Shown here in pieces: positions 1 to 10,394 of a stretch of 37,631 nt of DNA (position 1 is the first letter of the stretch; each line of letters starts with the position of its first letter). The stretch is from Bacteroidota bacterium (GTDB lineage: Bacteria > Bacteroidota > Bacteroidia > B-17B0 > Aurantibacillaceae). The stretch lies in assembly GCA_016702705.1 (NCBI GenBank), contig JADJDM010000011.1:1-37631 (forward strand), written 5' to 3'. Position numbers and translations under genes: made by a program. Below the pieces are notes generated by a model. That model was not told the DNA's origin and did not search any database. It saw only the letters and a list, made by a program, of their open reading frames with translations.

Positions 1-1
1 G

Positions 2-31
2 AAAAGCGCATTCCGAAAGGTTTGCGCTTTT
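2..31. terminator. Rho-independent terminator hairpin at the window edge
   Basis: A perfect 9-bp stem (aaaagcgca at 2-10 with tgcgctttt at 23-31) encloses a 12-nt loop. The flanking A and T tracts would work in either direction. It is nearly identical to the hairpin at 2885-2921, so the two may flank genes of the same kind. The gene it terminates lies outside the window. Confidence 0.7.
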
Positions 32-120
32 GTTACCACTTACAAAAGCTCTTTAGTACCACTTGTTAGTTTAATTAACCTTCAAACAAAACAACGCTTG
101 TCTTAAAGCGAAAATCGCTT

Positions 121-2865
121 ATGAAAAGGATAACATTTGTTTTAGTTTTATTAATTGCACAGCTAACAATAAAAGCACAAGCGGTATACGATTCTTTTAT
201 TGATAGGAGGAACTTCATGGGACGGCGTTGCAAAGATTAAGGATGTTTTGATTGATAATTCTAATAATGTGTGGATTGCTTATTCAAACACAATCATTTC
301 TCAATCAGGTTTAAAAAGGTTCGATGAAACAACTTGACCCAATATCAAAACAACTAATCTGGGCTTATCGAGTACTTTGTGAATTGCGTTGTACAAGATA
401 GTATGCAAGCAACTATTGGATTGGAACAAACAACGGTTTAACAAAATTTGACGGAACCAACTGGACGGACAGAAAAACATTTTAAATTCAGGAATTGCTG
501 GAGATGTTATTAACTCCATATTATTAGATGCAGATACAATGTGGCTTGCAACAAACACACAGGAGTTAGCAAATTTTTTAAGAATACTTGGGTAATATAT
601 AATCAAGCTAATTCTGACCTATTTCCCGAAGACACATATAGTTTGCTAAAACATAATGATACCTTATATATTTGAAAATCTAACGGCATTTCTATATTAT
701 CAAGTGGTGTAATTACAAATCTTAATCAAACAATAATAAATTCCGGAGGGAATGGTTTCATTAGTAAAATAATGTTATATAATACAAACTTTGGAATTAC
801 ATTTTGCACCACAACTAAGAAGTATACCAGCTTAAAACGACCAATATATTAACTTAGGGATATATTAAACTTTTGCTTGGCTCTTTAATAATCCAATTGA
901 TTTTTTATAAATCGATACAAAAACGGGGCAAATGGAGAGTTATTAGCAAATAAAAACGGGAACGAGTTGAAAAAGCTATAACAATTCTCAAGATGGTTTG
1001 ATCTACTTGAATTCATATTCTTTCTTCTCCATTTAGTAGCTTGATAGATTCTGAAAACAATAAATTTGTTTTTTTAAAAACAGTAGGTGTATCAAGGTAT
1101 TTAGTAATGATAAACCAAATGTACTTCCTGGGCCAAATCAAAACTCTATTATATTAGGTAATAATTGTAGTCAAAGAGAATTGAATATTAATCAAGTTAA
1201 AGCAAGAGTGTTGTTTTTAGGGAGATATAATGGGGACATAAATTCAAATCCCAAATATGAAGTGCCTAAGGGAAGCGGTTCAAGGCAAGCTCGGAGGGAA
1301 GTGGATTTGGATTGGAGGTAAAGTGAATAATCAATTAAGAACAGCTTGACAAACTTATCGTCAAAATGGAATTGATTTTTGGCCAGGCTCATTAGATACA
1401 ACTGATGCTCAAAATCCACAAGGAATCCAAGGTGAAAAATCCTTTACGCAAGTGAATCGATTTGACATAGAAAATTTTATTTATAATTTTAATCAAGGAA
1501 ATGTGCAGTCAGGAAATTATTTACCTCTCAACAGGTATTATGTATTACCTGACACACAGACACAGTGAAATTGCTCTAGAAACACTGTTCCATTTGTTGA
1601 CGTAGATAATAATGTAATGTATAACCCTCTAACGGGAGGAGATTATCACCAAAAATAAAAGGAGACAGAATTATATATAATATTTATAATGATGCAAGTA
1701 CTAGCATTTAGAGTCGGGAAGCAGCGGGGCAATGGGAACAGAAATCTTCACCAAGCTCCTATGCTTACACCTGTGATGAAATAGCTGATAGCATGAGTGT
1801 TTCAAACTACACCACTTTTTATGAGTTTGAAACAATCATCAGAAGCGATACTTTAATTGAGTTAGCACGTATGTTGCGTTTTGAACGATGTGGATTTAGG
1901 TAATTATGTGGATGATTATGTTGGTTGCAATGTAAATGAGAATTATGGATATGTTTATAAGGGATAATTATGAGGATGATGGAAACGTTGTTATAGGTTA
2001 TCACGAATATTTACCATGTTTTAGTACTGCAATTATCGAAAGCCCAAAAGTTATATCTAATGATGCGAAAGATAATAATCACAATGGTTTGATAGATGAA
2101 CAAAATGAAGATACCGGAATGTCTTCTTTATTGCATACAACAATACAGTTGATCCAATAACAGGAAACCCATCATCATTAAATCCTGAACATTGTTATAT
2201 TTACATGCAAGGAAAATGGAAGGATGGAAGCACAATGAGTTATGGAGGAACTGGGAACAAACGGAACAATTCCTACCACTTATCAATTTCCATCAACTAG
2301 ATGACCCTGTTGGTTATGGAGCATGGGAACAGTTAGTAATCCAATCCACAACCAGCTTGGATACAAAAACAACTGCGGGAAATGTTCCAAGGATAGAAGA
2401 TTTTTAATTGGCTCAGGCCATTTCCAATTAGCAGCAAAGGATACTACAAAAATTGTGTATGCAATGGTATTTACAATTGATAGCGCTGTATCCGGAGATA
2501 AGGAGACTCTACAATATTATTAAAAGTGAGTGTGATGTTAGAAGAATAAAGCTTGGTATAGAAACAATAATTTCTCATCTTGTTTAGATATTTCAAGTGT
2601 AAGCGTAAAAGAAATAGTAAAAGCAAACGAACTATCTGTAAAAGCATATCCTAATCCTACAACTGGCTTAATCACTATTCAAACCGAAGATTTTTAATTC
2701 TTCAACCAAAACAGTGTGAATAGATTTATTAGGAAAACACTATTGAATAAACAAACGTATTCGCAAACCGAAGTAATAAACATGAGTCAACACGAATCAG
2801 GTATTTATTTTATTAAGGTATACGATAAATCCAAACAGAAAACAATTAAGATTATTAAATCGTAA
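121..2865 (+). CDS. Secreted beta-propeller protein with T9SS C-terminal sorting domain (many frameshifts)
   Basis: The reconstructed gene starts at ATG 121 with a clear signal peptide (MKRITFVLVLLIAQLTIKAQ). The first third, read across frames, gives two-component-regulator-type propeller repeats such as NVWIAYS and YWIGTNNGLTKFDGTNW. From about 1180 the text changes to a module common in large Bacteroidota surface proteins (LNINQVKARVLFLGD, then YEVPKGSGS, then QTYRQNGIDFWPGSLD). The end carries a type A sorting domain (VKAYPNPTTGLITIQT, then SGIYFIKVYD) and stops at 2863-2865. It should be exported by Sec, carried across the outer membrane by type IX secretion and anchored at the surface. 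At least ten frame changes or stops are needed. Many look like dropped bases (for example ACTTGACC for ACTTGGACC near 335), so it may be intact in the organism. Two adjacent genes joined by errors near 1150 cannot be excluded. Confidence 0.7.
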
Positions 2866-2884
2866 ACAGAAAATTAATAAATCT

Positions 2885-2921
2885 AAAAAAGCGCATGCCG
2901 CCGAAAGGTTTGCGCTTTTTT
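2885..2921 (+). terminator. Rho-independent terminator after the T9SS protein
   Basis: A perfect 11-bp stem pairs 2885-2895 (aaaaaagcgca) with 2911-2921 (tgcgctttttt), loop 15 nt, starting 19 nt after the stop codon at 2865. Confidence 0.85.
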
Positions 2922-3026
2922 ATTTACATCAAATTATGTAGTTTTACGCCAAAAAAAGCACTGTTTTACCAACAAAGGAAAGGATTGAAAGAAGTGGTTT
3001 TATATTAGTGTAATGTATTTTACACC

Positions 3027-4444
3027 ATGAAAATTCATATTTCCATTAATTGCAAGCGCATTGTTATATAGTTCATGTGAAAAGCAAGAACCTGCGCCAG
3101 ATGATCCAAATGTTCTTCTCAACAAATTATACGGATGCAGATTTTACATTAAACTGGAAAAAATCCTGGGGAACAAATTACGCCGATGATTTTGGTGGTG
3201 GTGGTTGATGCATCTGGTAATATGTGCTTTGCAGGCGCAACACAACCCGATGGTCTTATGTTGATATGTTTGTTACTAAAGTAAATCTTAGCAACGCAAA
3301 CATTGGTTTGGCCAAAAACCTTCGATGGAGGAAATCAAGATTTTCAAGCAAGTCCAGGTGAAAACGGACACAAGGCGGGCAGGTTCACGTAACATTGCAA
3401 CAGATAGTAATGGAGATATTTATGTTTGTGGAAATACTAAGCAAGGATTTTATGAAGTTGTTGTAACAAAAATTAATTCGCGGGAACAGTAGTATGGCAA
3501 AATTTTGGGAAGCAAACTCAAGTGGTGTAGCAAACGGAGAAGCAAAAGCGTATGTACTGCATACAGCAGGAGGCAAAGTTTTTGTTACTGGACAAATTAT
3601 TCTTCTTCTGCTTTTACTTACACCTAATTCAATGATGGCTCTCATGCTAATACACATGAGTTAGATATTTCTGCAGGTTATAATGATAGAGGTTACACTG
3701 TAAAATCAACAGACGGTATAACTGTTTACATTGCTGGCTGGGAAGGACAAAACAATTCGGGTATGGTTGCAAAGTTTAAAAATGGCGGAAGTCAATTAGT
3801 TTGGTCAAAGCGAATTGATATTGGTTACGCAGCTCGTTTTACAGATATAGATATAGATGCAAACGAAAATCTTTATTTAGCAGTCAATCATAGAGGTGTT
3901 TCTTCTTTTGTTGGTGTAGTAAAAACAGATAGTAGCGGAACAGTTTTATGGTCGAAAAATTCCAAGGCTTAGCAAATGATAGAAATAATATTTCGTGCCT
4001 TAGATTGATAAATAGCAATTTATATGTTGGAGGAAAAGGAAGTTTTGATGCTTACGATAATTCCTAATGGGGCGATGGTCTGTTATTAAAATTCGATTAA
4101 ATGGAAACTTGGTAAAGCAATATAATTTCTTTACAGGTGAATTATCAAGTGATAAATGTGGCGAAAGAATAGAGGCAATTTTTTCCGTACAACGGCAATT
4201 ATTGTTGCCGGAGAAACTTGGTCAGATGGAACGCGTATTGATGGAACGTGGTATATTCCTGCAGGAACATTAAGTTCTGTAAGTTTAAACTCAACAGGTG
4301 TTGCCTCGCCAACATCTCTTAATGTTACAGGCTCTCTATCAACAACAACTCTTGTAACAAAACACCTTAAGTAATGCTGTAAATAATATGTCGGCGGGTA
4401 CAAGGGGCTCTTGTGATATTAGGATAAATAGTATTACAGAGTAG
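3027..4444 (+). CDS. Lipoprotein with beta-propeller (SBBP-like) repeats, frameshifted
   Basis: ATG 3027 opens a lipoprotein signal. After an early frame change it reads IASALLYSSC followed by EKQEPAP, a good lipobox with Cys at about 3072. Downstream text in several frames gives repeats of the form 'TKVN..G...W.K..GG....A......G' with YVCGNTK, TDSSGTVLWSKNS and NLYVGGKGSFDAYDN, typical of bacterial SBBP propeller proteins. It ends with NAVNNMSAGTRGSCDI and the stop at 4442-4444. It is probably an outer-membrane or surface lipoprotein of unknown ligand. At least six frame breaks are needed over 1.4 kb; both ends and the repeat periodicity are preserved, so sequencing error is more likely than decay. 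A terminator follows at 4467. Confidence 0.65.
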
Positions 4445-4466
4445 AAGCTTATTCTTGAAATTTTGA

Positions 4467-4503
4467 AAATCCCGTTCCTACGAAAAATTTAAGGGCGGGA
4501 TTT
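4467..4503 (+). terminator. Rho-independent terminator
   Basis: The stem aaatcccg (4467-4474) pairs perfectly with cgggattt (4496-4503) across a 21-nt loop and is followed by cttattt. It lies 22 nt after the stop codon of the propeller lipoprotein. Confidence 0.75.
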
Positions 4504-4565
4504 CTTATTTAAGCTAACTAACAGAATAAATAAATCGTAAATTCACACAATGTAAATCTCTTCTA

Positions 4566-5020
4566 TGAAAGTAGTAATTCAACGTGTGAGCCAAGCATCG
4601 GTTAAATTGATAATGTTGTGAAAAGCATCTATTAACAAAGGTTACAGATGATATTACTTGGAATTGGAAGAAACCGATACTACAGAAGATATCGAACGGC
4701 TTTCTAAAAAAAGCGTTGACTTCGAATTTTTCGATGCAGAAGGAAAAATGAATTTAGATATTAAAGAAGTTAATGGAGATATATTATTAATAAGTCAGTT
4801 TACTTTTACACGCACAAACCAAAAAAGGGAAATCGTCCATCATACATAAAAAGCAGCGAGCCCTGGAGCAAGCAATTCCATTATACGAGCAATTCAGTAA
4901 AACAACTAAGTGTTGATTTAGGCAAACAAGTTTTACAGGAGAGTTTGGTGCTGATATGAAAGTTGCTTTGGAAAATGATGGTCCTGTTACTATTATTATT
5001 GATTCTAAAACAAAGAATAA
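4566..5020 (+). CDS. dtd: D-aminoacyl-tRNA deacylase (frameshifted)
   Basis: The reconstructed protein of about 150 residues begins MKVVIQRVSQASVK and contains GKMNLDIKEVNGDILLISQF, a TNQKGNRPSYIKAASP stretch and a C-terminal SFGADMKVALENDGPVT. These are the conserved blocks of Dtd, including the SQFT and GP motifs of the dimer active site. Dtd hydrolyses D-amino acids from mischarged tRNA in the cytoplasm. The frame moves near 4610-4655, near 4830 and near 4915; the longest single open stretch is 4658-4849. The stop was probably TAA at 5018-5020, assuming one A is missing from the AAA run just before it. This would give a TAATG overlap with the next gene, so the two are likely co-translated. 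Confidence 0.85.
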
Positions 5021-5341
5021 TGACCTTAGAAAACGCTCAACAACAAGTTGATGAATGGATTAAACTCATGGTGTTCGCTACTTTAACGAGCCTACCATTA
5101 TGGCAATGCTTACCGAAGAAGTGGGTGAAGTAGCTAGAATCATTGCCCGCAGGTATGGAGAATAATCGGAAAAGGAAAGTGATAAAACAAAGACCTCGGT
5201 GATGAAATGGCAGATGTATTGTTTGTATTAATATGTTTAGCAAACCAAACAGGCGTTAATTTAACTGAAGCTTTGCAAAGAACTTAGATAAAAACTAATC
5301 GCGATAAAGACCGCCATAAGCAAAACGAGAAATTAAAATAA
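5020..5341 (+). CDS. MazG-like nucleotide pyrophosphohydrolase (frameshifted)
   Basis: ATG 5020 starts MTLENAQQQVDEWIK. The core reads MLTEEVGEVARIIARRYGE and, after a frame change, KDLGDEMADVLFVLICLANQ. These are the EExxE and ExxD helices that bind magnesium in all-alpha NTP pyrophosphohydrolases. At about 107 residues it is a single-domain form, like those often placed beside dtd in Bacteroidota, not the longer two-domain MazG. It would hydrolyse non-canonical or surplus (d)NTPs. It follows dtd with an overlapping TAATG and runs directly into recX. Frame shifts are visible near 5070, 5160 and 5190. Confidence 0.8.
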
Positions 5342-5343
5342 GC

Positions 5344-5814
5344 GTGCAAGAAAAAGAAAAGAAAAACTATCGCCCGAAGAAGCTTTAAAAGCGCAAGCGT
5401 ATTGCGCTTATCAAGAACGATGTCAGCAAGAGGTACGAGATAAATTGTATGAGTATGGTTTGTGGCCTGATGCAATGGAAAACATCATTGCAAATTTAAT
5501 TACCGAAAACTTTATTAATGAAGAACGTTTTGCCATTGCTTATGCAGGCGGAAAATTCAGAATCAAAAATGGGGCAGACATAAAATAAAAGCAGGATTAA
5601 AGGTTAGAAAATCTCCGACTACTGCATAAAAAAAGCAATGAAAGAAATTAGCGAAGAAGATTATATTAAAACACTTCGTAAAGTTTTAGAGACAAGAGCC
5701 AAACAAACCACCGAAAAAAATCCAATCAAAAGAAAATACAAACTCCTCCAATATGCATGTTCCAGAGGCTTTGAGCAAGATTTGATTTTGGATATTTTGA
5801 AAGAGGAGGATTAG
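5344..5814 (+). CDS. recX: RecX-family regulator of RecA (frameshifted)
   Basis: The reconstructed protein is about 155 residues of helical, charged sequence: PEEALKAQAYCAYQERCQQE, then LITENFINEERFAIAYAGGK, then WGRHKIKAGLK and a last repeat ending EQDLILDILKEED. The three tandem three-helix repeats and the 'F.NE.RFA..ya..K...k.wG..kI...L' signature are those of RecX, which binds RecA filaments and limits recombinase activity. The likely start is GTG 5344, two bases after the mazG-like stop, so it belongs to the same run. Frame changes occur near 5370, 5570 and 5620. No recA is in the window. Confidence 0.8.
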
Positions 5815-5930
5815 AGTCAGGACGGCAAGACACAAGAGCCAAGACAATATTTTGTAATTTTGTTAATTGGAGTAACTACAATCGGTGCGGTCTGCGTCCT
5901 GTTTCTTGGCTCTTGTTGTCTTGATTCTAA
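5815..5930. repeat. Degenerate intergenic inverted repeat, copy A
   Basis: The spacer after recX holds 'gagtcaggacggcaagacacaagagccaagac' phrases. An inverted counterpart lies at about 5896-5926, with a perfect 11-bp core (caagagccaag 5833-5843 against cttggctcttg 5905-5915) and imperfect flanks. The same words recur at 8838, 10275 and 13968. I interpret it as a REP-like interspersed intergenic repeat. The foldback could also act as a terminator for recX. Confidence 0.6.
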
Positions 5931-5997
5931 ATAATATTAGCTTTCGGATAAAATCAATAATTGAAATTGTATTTTTGCAAATCCTTAATTCTAAAAT

Positions 5998-6415
5998 ATG
6001 CAAGAACCTAAATTAAACGAAATCGAAAAGATGGAAAGAAGTTATCTCCAATTCTTCCATCAACAGTTAAAATTACCTAATTGATATCGACGGAACCATT
6101 TGCGATGATATTCCGAACGAAGAGCCAGAGCGTATGATTGATGCGGCACTTTATCCAGATGCATTAGTTACACTAAATAAATGGTTTGATGAAGGTCACA
6201 TCATCACTTTTTCACTTCTCGTACCGAAGAACATCGCGCTGTTACTGAAGCTTGGTTAGCAAAACACGGCTTTAAATACCATGCAATGTTAATGGGCAAA
6301 CCTCGTGGTGGTAACTACCATTGGATTGATAATCACATGGTGCGCAACCCGTTTTGAGGGAAAATTCACCGATTTAGTCATAAAACAAGCAAATGTAGAG
6401 GTTTTCGAGGCTTAA
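5998..6415 (+). CDS. HAD-superfamily phosphatase-like protein (frameshifted)
   Basis: ATG 5998 begins MQEPKLNEIEKMERSYLQFF. After a shift near 6075 it reads LIDIDGTICDD, the HAD motif I with nucleophile and acid aspartates. Motif II follows as FTSRTEEHRAVTEAWLAKHG (shift near 6212) and the later motif as KPRGGNYHWIDNH, ending VIKQANVEVFEA. About 139 residues, no signal peptide, cytoplasmic. Close relatives in Bacteroidota are often labelled phosphoheptose isomerase, which the HAD motifs do not support; the substrate is unknown. A promoter -7 box TATTTTTG lies at 5970-5977, suggesting it is transcribed alone. Confidence 0.7.
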
Positions 6416-6484
6416 AAAGCTTATTTTCTCCTACAGCTGTATCTGTTTTTTCTTATTTTAGGCTTAAATTTAAGATCAGATACT

Positions 6485-7894
6485 ATGTGTGGAATTGTAG
6501 GATATATTGGAAACAGAGAGGCGTGCCCAATTTTAATGAAAGGGTTACAACGTCTTGAATACCGTGGATACGACAGTGCAGGTGTTGCAATGATTAATCC
6601 AGCAGGTGCAATGAATGTTTACAAGAAAAAGGGTAAGGTATCTGACTTATCAGATTTTGCAAAGGGACAAGATATTACTGGAAACATTGGTATTGGTCAT
6701 ACACGCTGGGCAACACATGGTGAGCCTAATGATGTAAACTCTCATCCTCATTATTCTCAAAGTGGCGATTTAGTCATGATATACAATGGTATCATCGAAA
6801 ATTACGCTTCAATAAAAGAAGGTTTAACAAAACGCGGACATACTTTCAAATCTCAAACCGATACTGAAGTTCTTATTCATTTTGATTGAAGATATCAAAA
6901 AAAGTGAGAACATGAAAACGGGGCATGCTGTGTTAGCGGCATTAAATCAAATCATTGGTGCTTACGCTTTAGTTGTAAGTAGATAAAATGATCCTGATAT
7001 GAATATTTGTTTGAAGAGTATGCGCGTATTCCTGTTGAGGTTGAATATGCTTCAGAGTTTAGATACCGTAATCCAATAATTTATCCTGATGATGTTGTTA
7101 TTGCTATTTCACAATCAGGAGAAACTGCGGATACATTAGCAGCAATAGAGTTAGCGAAATCAAAAGGCGCAACGATTATTCGTGTTTGTAATGGTTGGTT
7201 CATCTATTCCACGTGCATCACATGCTGGTTCATACACGCATGCAGGACCAGAATTGGTGTAGCATCAACCAAAGCATTTACAGCGCAAGTGGTAGTTTTA
7301 ACTTTAATGGCTTTACAAGTTGCTAAAGAAAAGGGAACAATGGCAGAAAGCAAATTCCGTCAGTTGTTGTATGAGTTAGAATCTGTTCCTTCTAAAATAG
7401 AAGATGTATTAAAGCAAAACGATTTAATAAAACACATTGCCGATATTTATAAAGATGCTGAAAATGCATTGTACCTAGGTCGTGGTTTTACTTTCCCAGT
7501 TGCTTTAGAAGGTGCATTAAAATTAAAAGAGATTTCTTATATACATGCTGAAGGTTATCCTGCTGCAGAAATGAAACATGGTCCAATTGCTTTAATTGAT
7601 GAGGCAATGCCAGTGTTTGTAATTGCAACAAAAGGACCTAACTACGAAAAAGTAGTAAGCAACATACAAGAAGTAAAAGCACGTAAAGGAAAAATTATTG
7701 CAGTTGTAACAAGTGGCGCTAAAGATGTAAAAGGAATGGCTGATCACGTTATTCAAATTCCTGAAACTGATGAATCATTGGTTCCATTAATTGCTGTGGT
7801 ACCTTTGCAATTGTTATCCTATCATGTTGCTGTAATGCGCGGCTGTAACGTTGACCAACCAAGAAATTTGGCGAAGTCGGTTACTGTGGAATAA
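6485..7894 (+). CDS. glmS: Glutamine--fructose-6-phosphate aminotransferase, internally deleted and frameshifted
   Basis: It begins MCGIVGYIGNREACP; the Cys after Met is the glutaminase nucleophile. RGYDSAG, GHTRWATHGEPNDVNSHPH and YNGIIENYASIK complete the N-terminal amidotransferase signatures. The C-terminal half has ASEFRYRNP, ISQSGETADTLAA, GVASTKAFTAQ, EGALKLKEISYIHAEGY and the invariant end QPRNLAKSVTVE. It catalyses the first step to UDP-GlcNAc. Shifts occur near 6885, 6985-7005 and 7195. Separately, the text jumps from about residue 175 (NDPDM) straight to the FEEYARIPVEVEYASEF block near residue 320 of the normal enzyme. The locus spans 470 codons where about 610 are expected. The end of the glutaminase domain, the linker and the first isomerase segment with its CGTS motif are absent. 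An enzyme this short should be inactive, so I suspect an assembly deletion. Confidence 0.95.
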
Positions 7895-7945
7895 TTTCAA
7901 TTATTGATTATAGAATTTCTTTCACATAAGTGTATTGATTTGTTT

Positions 7946-8346
7946 ATGAAAAGAAAATCCAAACTTAATTCAATTATCACATGCAAGTGCCCTCGTTGTA
8001 GGCAAGGAAATTTGTTTGTAGAAAAAAATCCTTGGGTTTATCGCACAATGCTTACAATGCCCGACAATTGCCCCGTTTGCAACCAAGATTTTAAAATTGA
8101 ACCAGGTTTTTATATTGGCGCTTTATGGACAAGCTATCCTATCGTGGTTGTTGTGGGAATTATTTTGTTTGTGATATTGAGTTTATTATTGAACCTTTCT
8201 TTTTTCCCAACTGCTTTATTATTGCAATAAGTTTAATTGTATTACAACCTGCAATTATGCGCTGGGGTAGGGCAATTTGGATTGGTATTACTGTTAAGTA
8301 TGATCCTAATTTAAAGAAGAGTAATTCCTCGATAATTAAAAAATAA
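7946..8346 (+). CDS. DUF983 membrane protein with two CxxC pairs (one frameshift)
   Basis: The start at ATG 7946 (MKRKSKLNSIITCKCPRCRQ) fits the family; the frame is open upstream to 7904 but the extension lacks conservation signals. Two CxxC pairs (CPRC and CPVC) form a zinc-ribbon-like head, followed by FKIEPGFYIGALWTSYP and two hydrophobic segments (about residues 60-80 and 85-105). It ends with a cytoplasmic WGRAIWIGITVKYDPN tail. The frame moves near 8210-8225, where FFPTALLLQ in one frame overlaps FFPNCFIIAISL in the next. The function of DUF983 is not known. Confidence 0.75.
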
Positions 8347-8383
8347 TTTCTATATTTACTATACACTTAAACATTAAAGAATT

Positions 8384-8837
8384 ATGAAATCATTATTTAC
8401 TCTTGTTATTGCATTGCTAATTGGATTTACCGCAACTGCACAAAAGTAGAAAACAAAATAAAAGAAGCGGCTGTGCCCGCTGCAGTAAAAGATGCTTTTA
8501 AAGCCAAACACCCAGGCATGACAGTAAAACAATGGGAATTAGATAACGGTAAATACGAAGCAGACTTTATGAAAGGTAAAGCAAAGTACACAGCAGTATT
8601 TAGCACAGAAGGCCTTTGGTTAATTACTGGAACAGAGTTAAAAACAAGTGCTATTCCAAAAATATTTTAGATCAAATTAAAGCGGGTGCTTACAAAGATT
8701 GGAAAGTTAACCAAGCACGTAGCGTAGAAACAGCCGAGGTTCCAAAAGAAATTATTGTTGAGGTTGAAAAAGGCGATGATGACGTGATGTTGTATTTCGA
8801 TGCAGACGGCCAATTTTTACGAGAGAAGAAGGAATAG
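8384..8837 (+). CDS. Secreted PepSY-like periplasmic protein (frameshifted)
   Basis: ATG 8384 opens a signal peptide (MKSLFTLVIALLIGFTATAQ). The mature part contains VPAAVKDAFKAKHPGMTVKQ, then WELDNGKYEADFMKGKAKYT, and a second similar unit ILDQIKAGAYKDWKVNQARS with PKEIIVEVEKGDDDVMLYFD. These are two tandem beta-lactamase-inhibitor-like/PepSY-like folds (the former DUF2874 type), in which a helix precedes a sheet with the 'y.a.f..g' pattern. About 151 residues, periplasmic. Frames shift near 8445 and near 8660. The role of these proteins is unproven. Confidence 0.7.
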
Positions 8838-9030
8838 AGCCAAGACGCCAGGAATCACACTTCGACAAGCTCAGTGCAGGAGAGTCAGGACTTATCCTAC
8901 TAAACGAAATCCCTCCGTAACTCAGCGACCTTAGTGTCTCTGTGGTAAAATTTGCTAATCATTATGCAAAGAAAACTCACCACTGAGACACGGATTACAG
9001 AGGCTAACAGAGAAATTTCAAGAGAGTAAA
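8838..9030. repeat. Degenerate intergenic inverted repeat, copy B
   Basis: Right after the stop the spacer reads 'gagccaagacgccaggaatca' and 'gagagtcaggacttatcctac', then a tail of the form 'ctcagcgaccttagtgtctc' plus 'tgtggtaaaa' (about 8921-8951). Between 8980 and 9015 the tail recurs in inverted orientation ('accactgagacacgg', then 'attacagaggctaacagaga'), giving a long imperfect foldback. The same two words occur at 10275 and 13968. No coding sequence is seen between 8838 and 9107. Confidence 0.6.
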
Positions 9031-9107
9031 TCCCCTTTGAATATTATTTACTGACTAAACGAAAAGATGATGTTAAATAAAACACAAAACAAACTATAAC
9101 TAGGAAC

Positions 9108-10269
9108 ATGAAAAAGAGAATTTTATTATTTATTGTTTTAATAGGTTTTATTACTACAAAAACACAATCACAAATTTTAGTTGCAGCAGCAGGTAAGCTT
9201 ATTAATTCGGGAGATATATTATTTACAAAAGATGTAAATACACTTGAAAAGAAAAAAGAAGTATCGAGCTTAAAAAGTTTCGCTCTCGATCAATCTGTTT
9301 ACGGAACAATTTATCTAAATAAGAAAATAAATAATCATACTGCGTTTTCTCAAAGCGGAGGTGTTTTATCTACTTGGCTTTATATTAAATCAAAGGACGG
9401 AAAACAAACGAGTTTCAAAATCGAGTTGAAGTCAGAAGATGGTGAAAAAAAATCGTATTGTTTTGAAATCATTCCAGCAAAGCCTTCTTTAGAGAATGAA
9501 ACGCATAGAGAATTAGCAGTGTTTTTCGGACAGTTTTCACCTGGAGTTTATCCAATGACATTTTATATTGGAGAGGAAAACGGGATTAATGGAAAGGCAG
9601 AAGTCGATTTATCAAAAGGTATTGGCAATTTCCAACAATTAAAAGAAGAGCAAGCTCGATTAGATAAAATCAAAGCGGAAGAAGATGCAAAAAAGGCAGC
9701 AGAGGCAGAGAAAAAAGAAAAGAAGAAGAAGCAAACGCGCCGCCGCAGTTAAAGTATTTCAAAGTTCAAAAGACATTGTAAAAGTTGCGGTTAAAAATAA
9801 ATGTCAAAACCCTGGAACGATTTATTATGAAACAGGCGATTCATACACTGGAACAAGTTTTACTCTTAACGGCGGAGATCAATCAAATTACATTATTTGT
9901 CGCCCAGGAAATAAAATATATTTGGGTAATGAATTAATACACACTGTTGCTGCAGGTTCAAATAATAAAGTGATTGAGTTTTGTCCACCAAAAACAGCAG
10001 AGCAAATAAAAGAAGAAGATTTCCAAAAAGGAATGGAAGGAATTTCATTTGATGTGAAAAACAGTTGTAGTGCACTCGTTTATTATTTAATTGAAGAGGG
10101 AGGAAGCACATTGAATACATCATTAAATGGTAATTCTTCAACAGGACATCAGTTTAAAAAGAAAGGCACAAAAGTTTGGTTAAGTAACGATAAATACCAA
10201 AAAGTTTCTTTACTATTTGAAGTCACCAGTTATTCTCAAAAGGGCTCCTTGGTTATGTTGTGTAGGTAA
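9108..10269 (+). CDS. Hypothetical secreted protein with charged linker (one frameshift)
   Basis: ATG 9108 gives a signal peptide (MKKRILLFIVLIGFITTKTQ). The N-terminal domain (residues 25-180) is beta-rich (KSFALDQSVYGTIYLNKKIN; FSPGVYPMTFYIGEENG). A Glu/Lys/Ala coiled linker follows (residues 185-210, rich in KAEEDAKKAAEAEKKEKKK), then a second beta-rich part with two related units beginning VAVKNKCQNPGTIYYETGDS and FDVKNSCSALVYYLIEEGGS. The two units suggest a duplicated sandwich domain with one Cys each near the start. The frame changes inside the AAG-rich linker at about 9735, a place prone to read error. I do not recognise a family. It is likely periplasmic or outer-membrane associated. 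Confidence 0.7.
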
Positions 10270-10274
10270 TAAAA

Positions 10275-10385
10275 GAACCAAGACTGCAGGAATCAAGAGT
10301 CAGGACTTATCCTACAATACTCTGTGTAACTCGGACAACTTTGTGCCCTCTGTGTTAAAACCTTTGTGTGCTTTGTGGTAATAAC
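10275..10385. repeat. Degenerate intergenic repeat, copy C
   Basis: This holds 'accaagactgcaggaatcaa' followed by 'gagtcaggacttatcctac', then 'ctctgtgtaactcgg' and 'ctttgtggtaataac'. It matches copy B word for word at 'gagtcaggacttatccta' and shares the '-tgtggtaa' tail. It sits between two convergent genes (9108-10269 forward, 10395-11205 reverse). Confidence 0.6.
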
Positions 10386-10394
10386 TGTAAGCAA

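Noticed and set aside
121..6415. Genuine pseudogene cluster
   Set aside because: Domains, ends and motifs are preserved in order, and the same kind of break hits essential genes, so read error explains it better.
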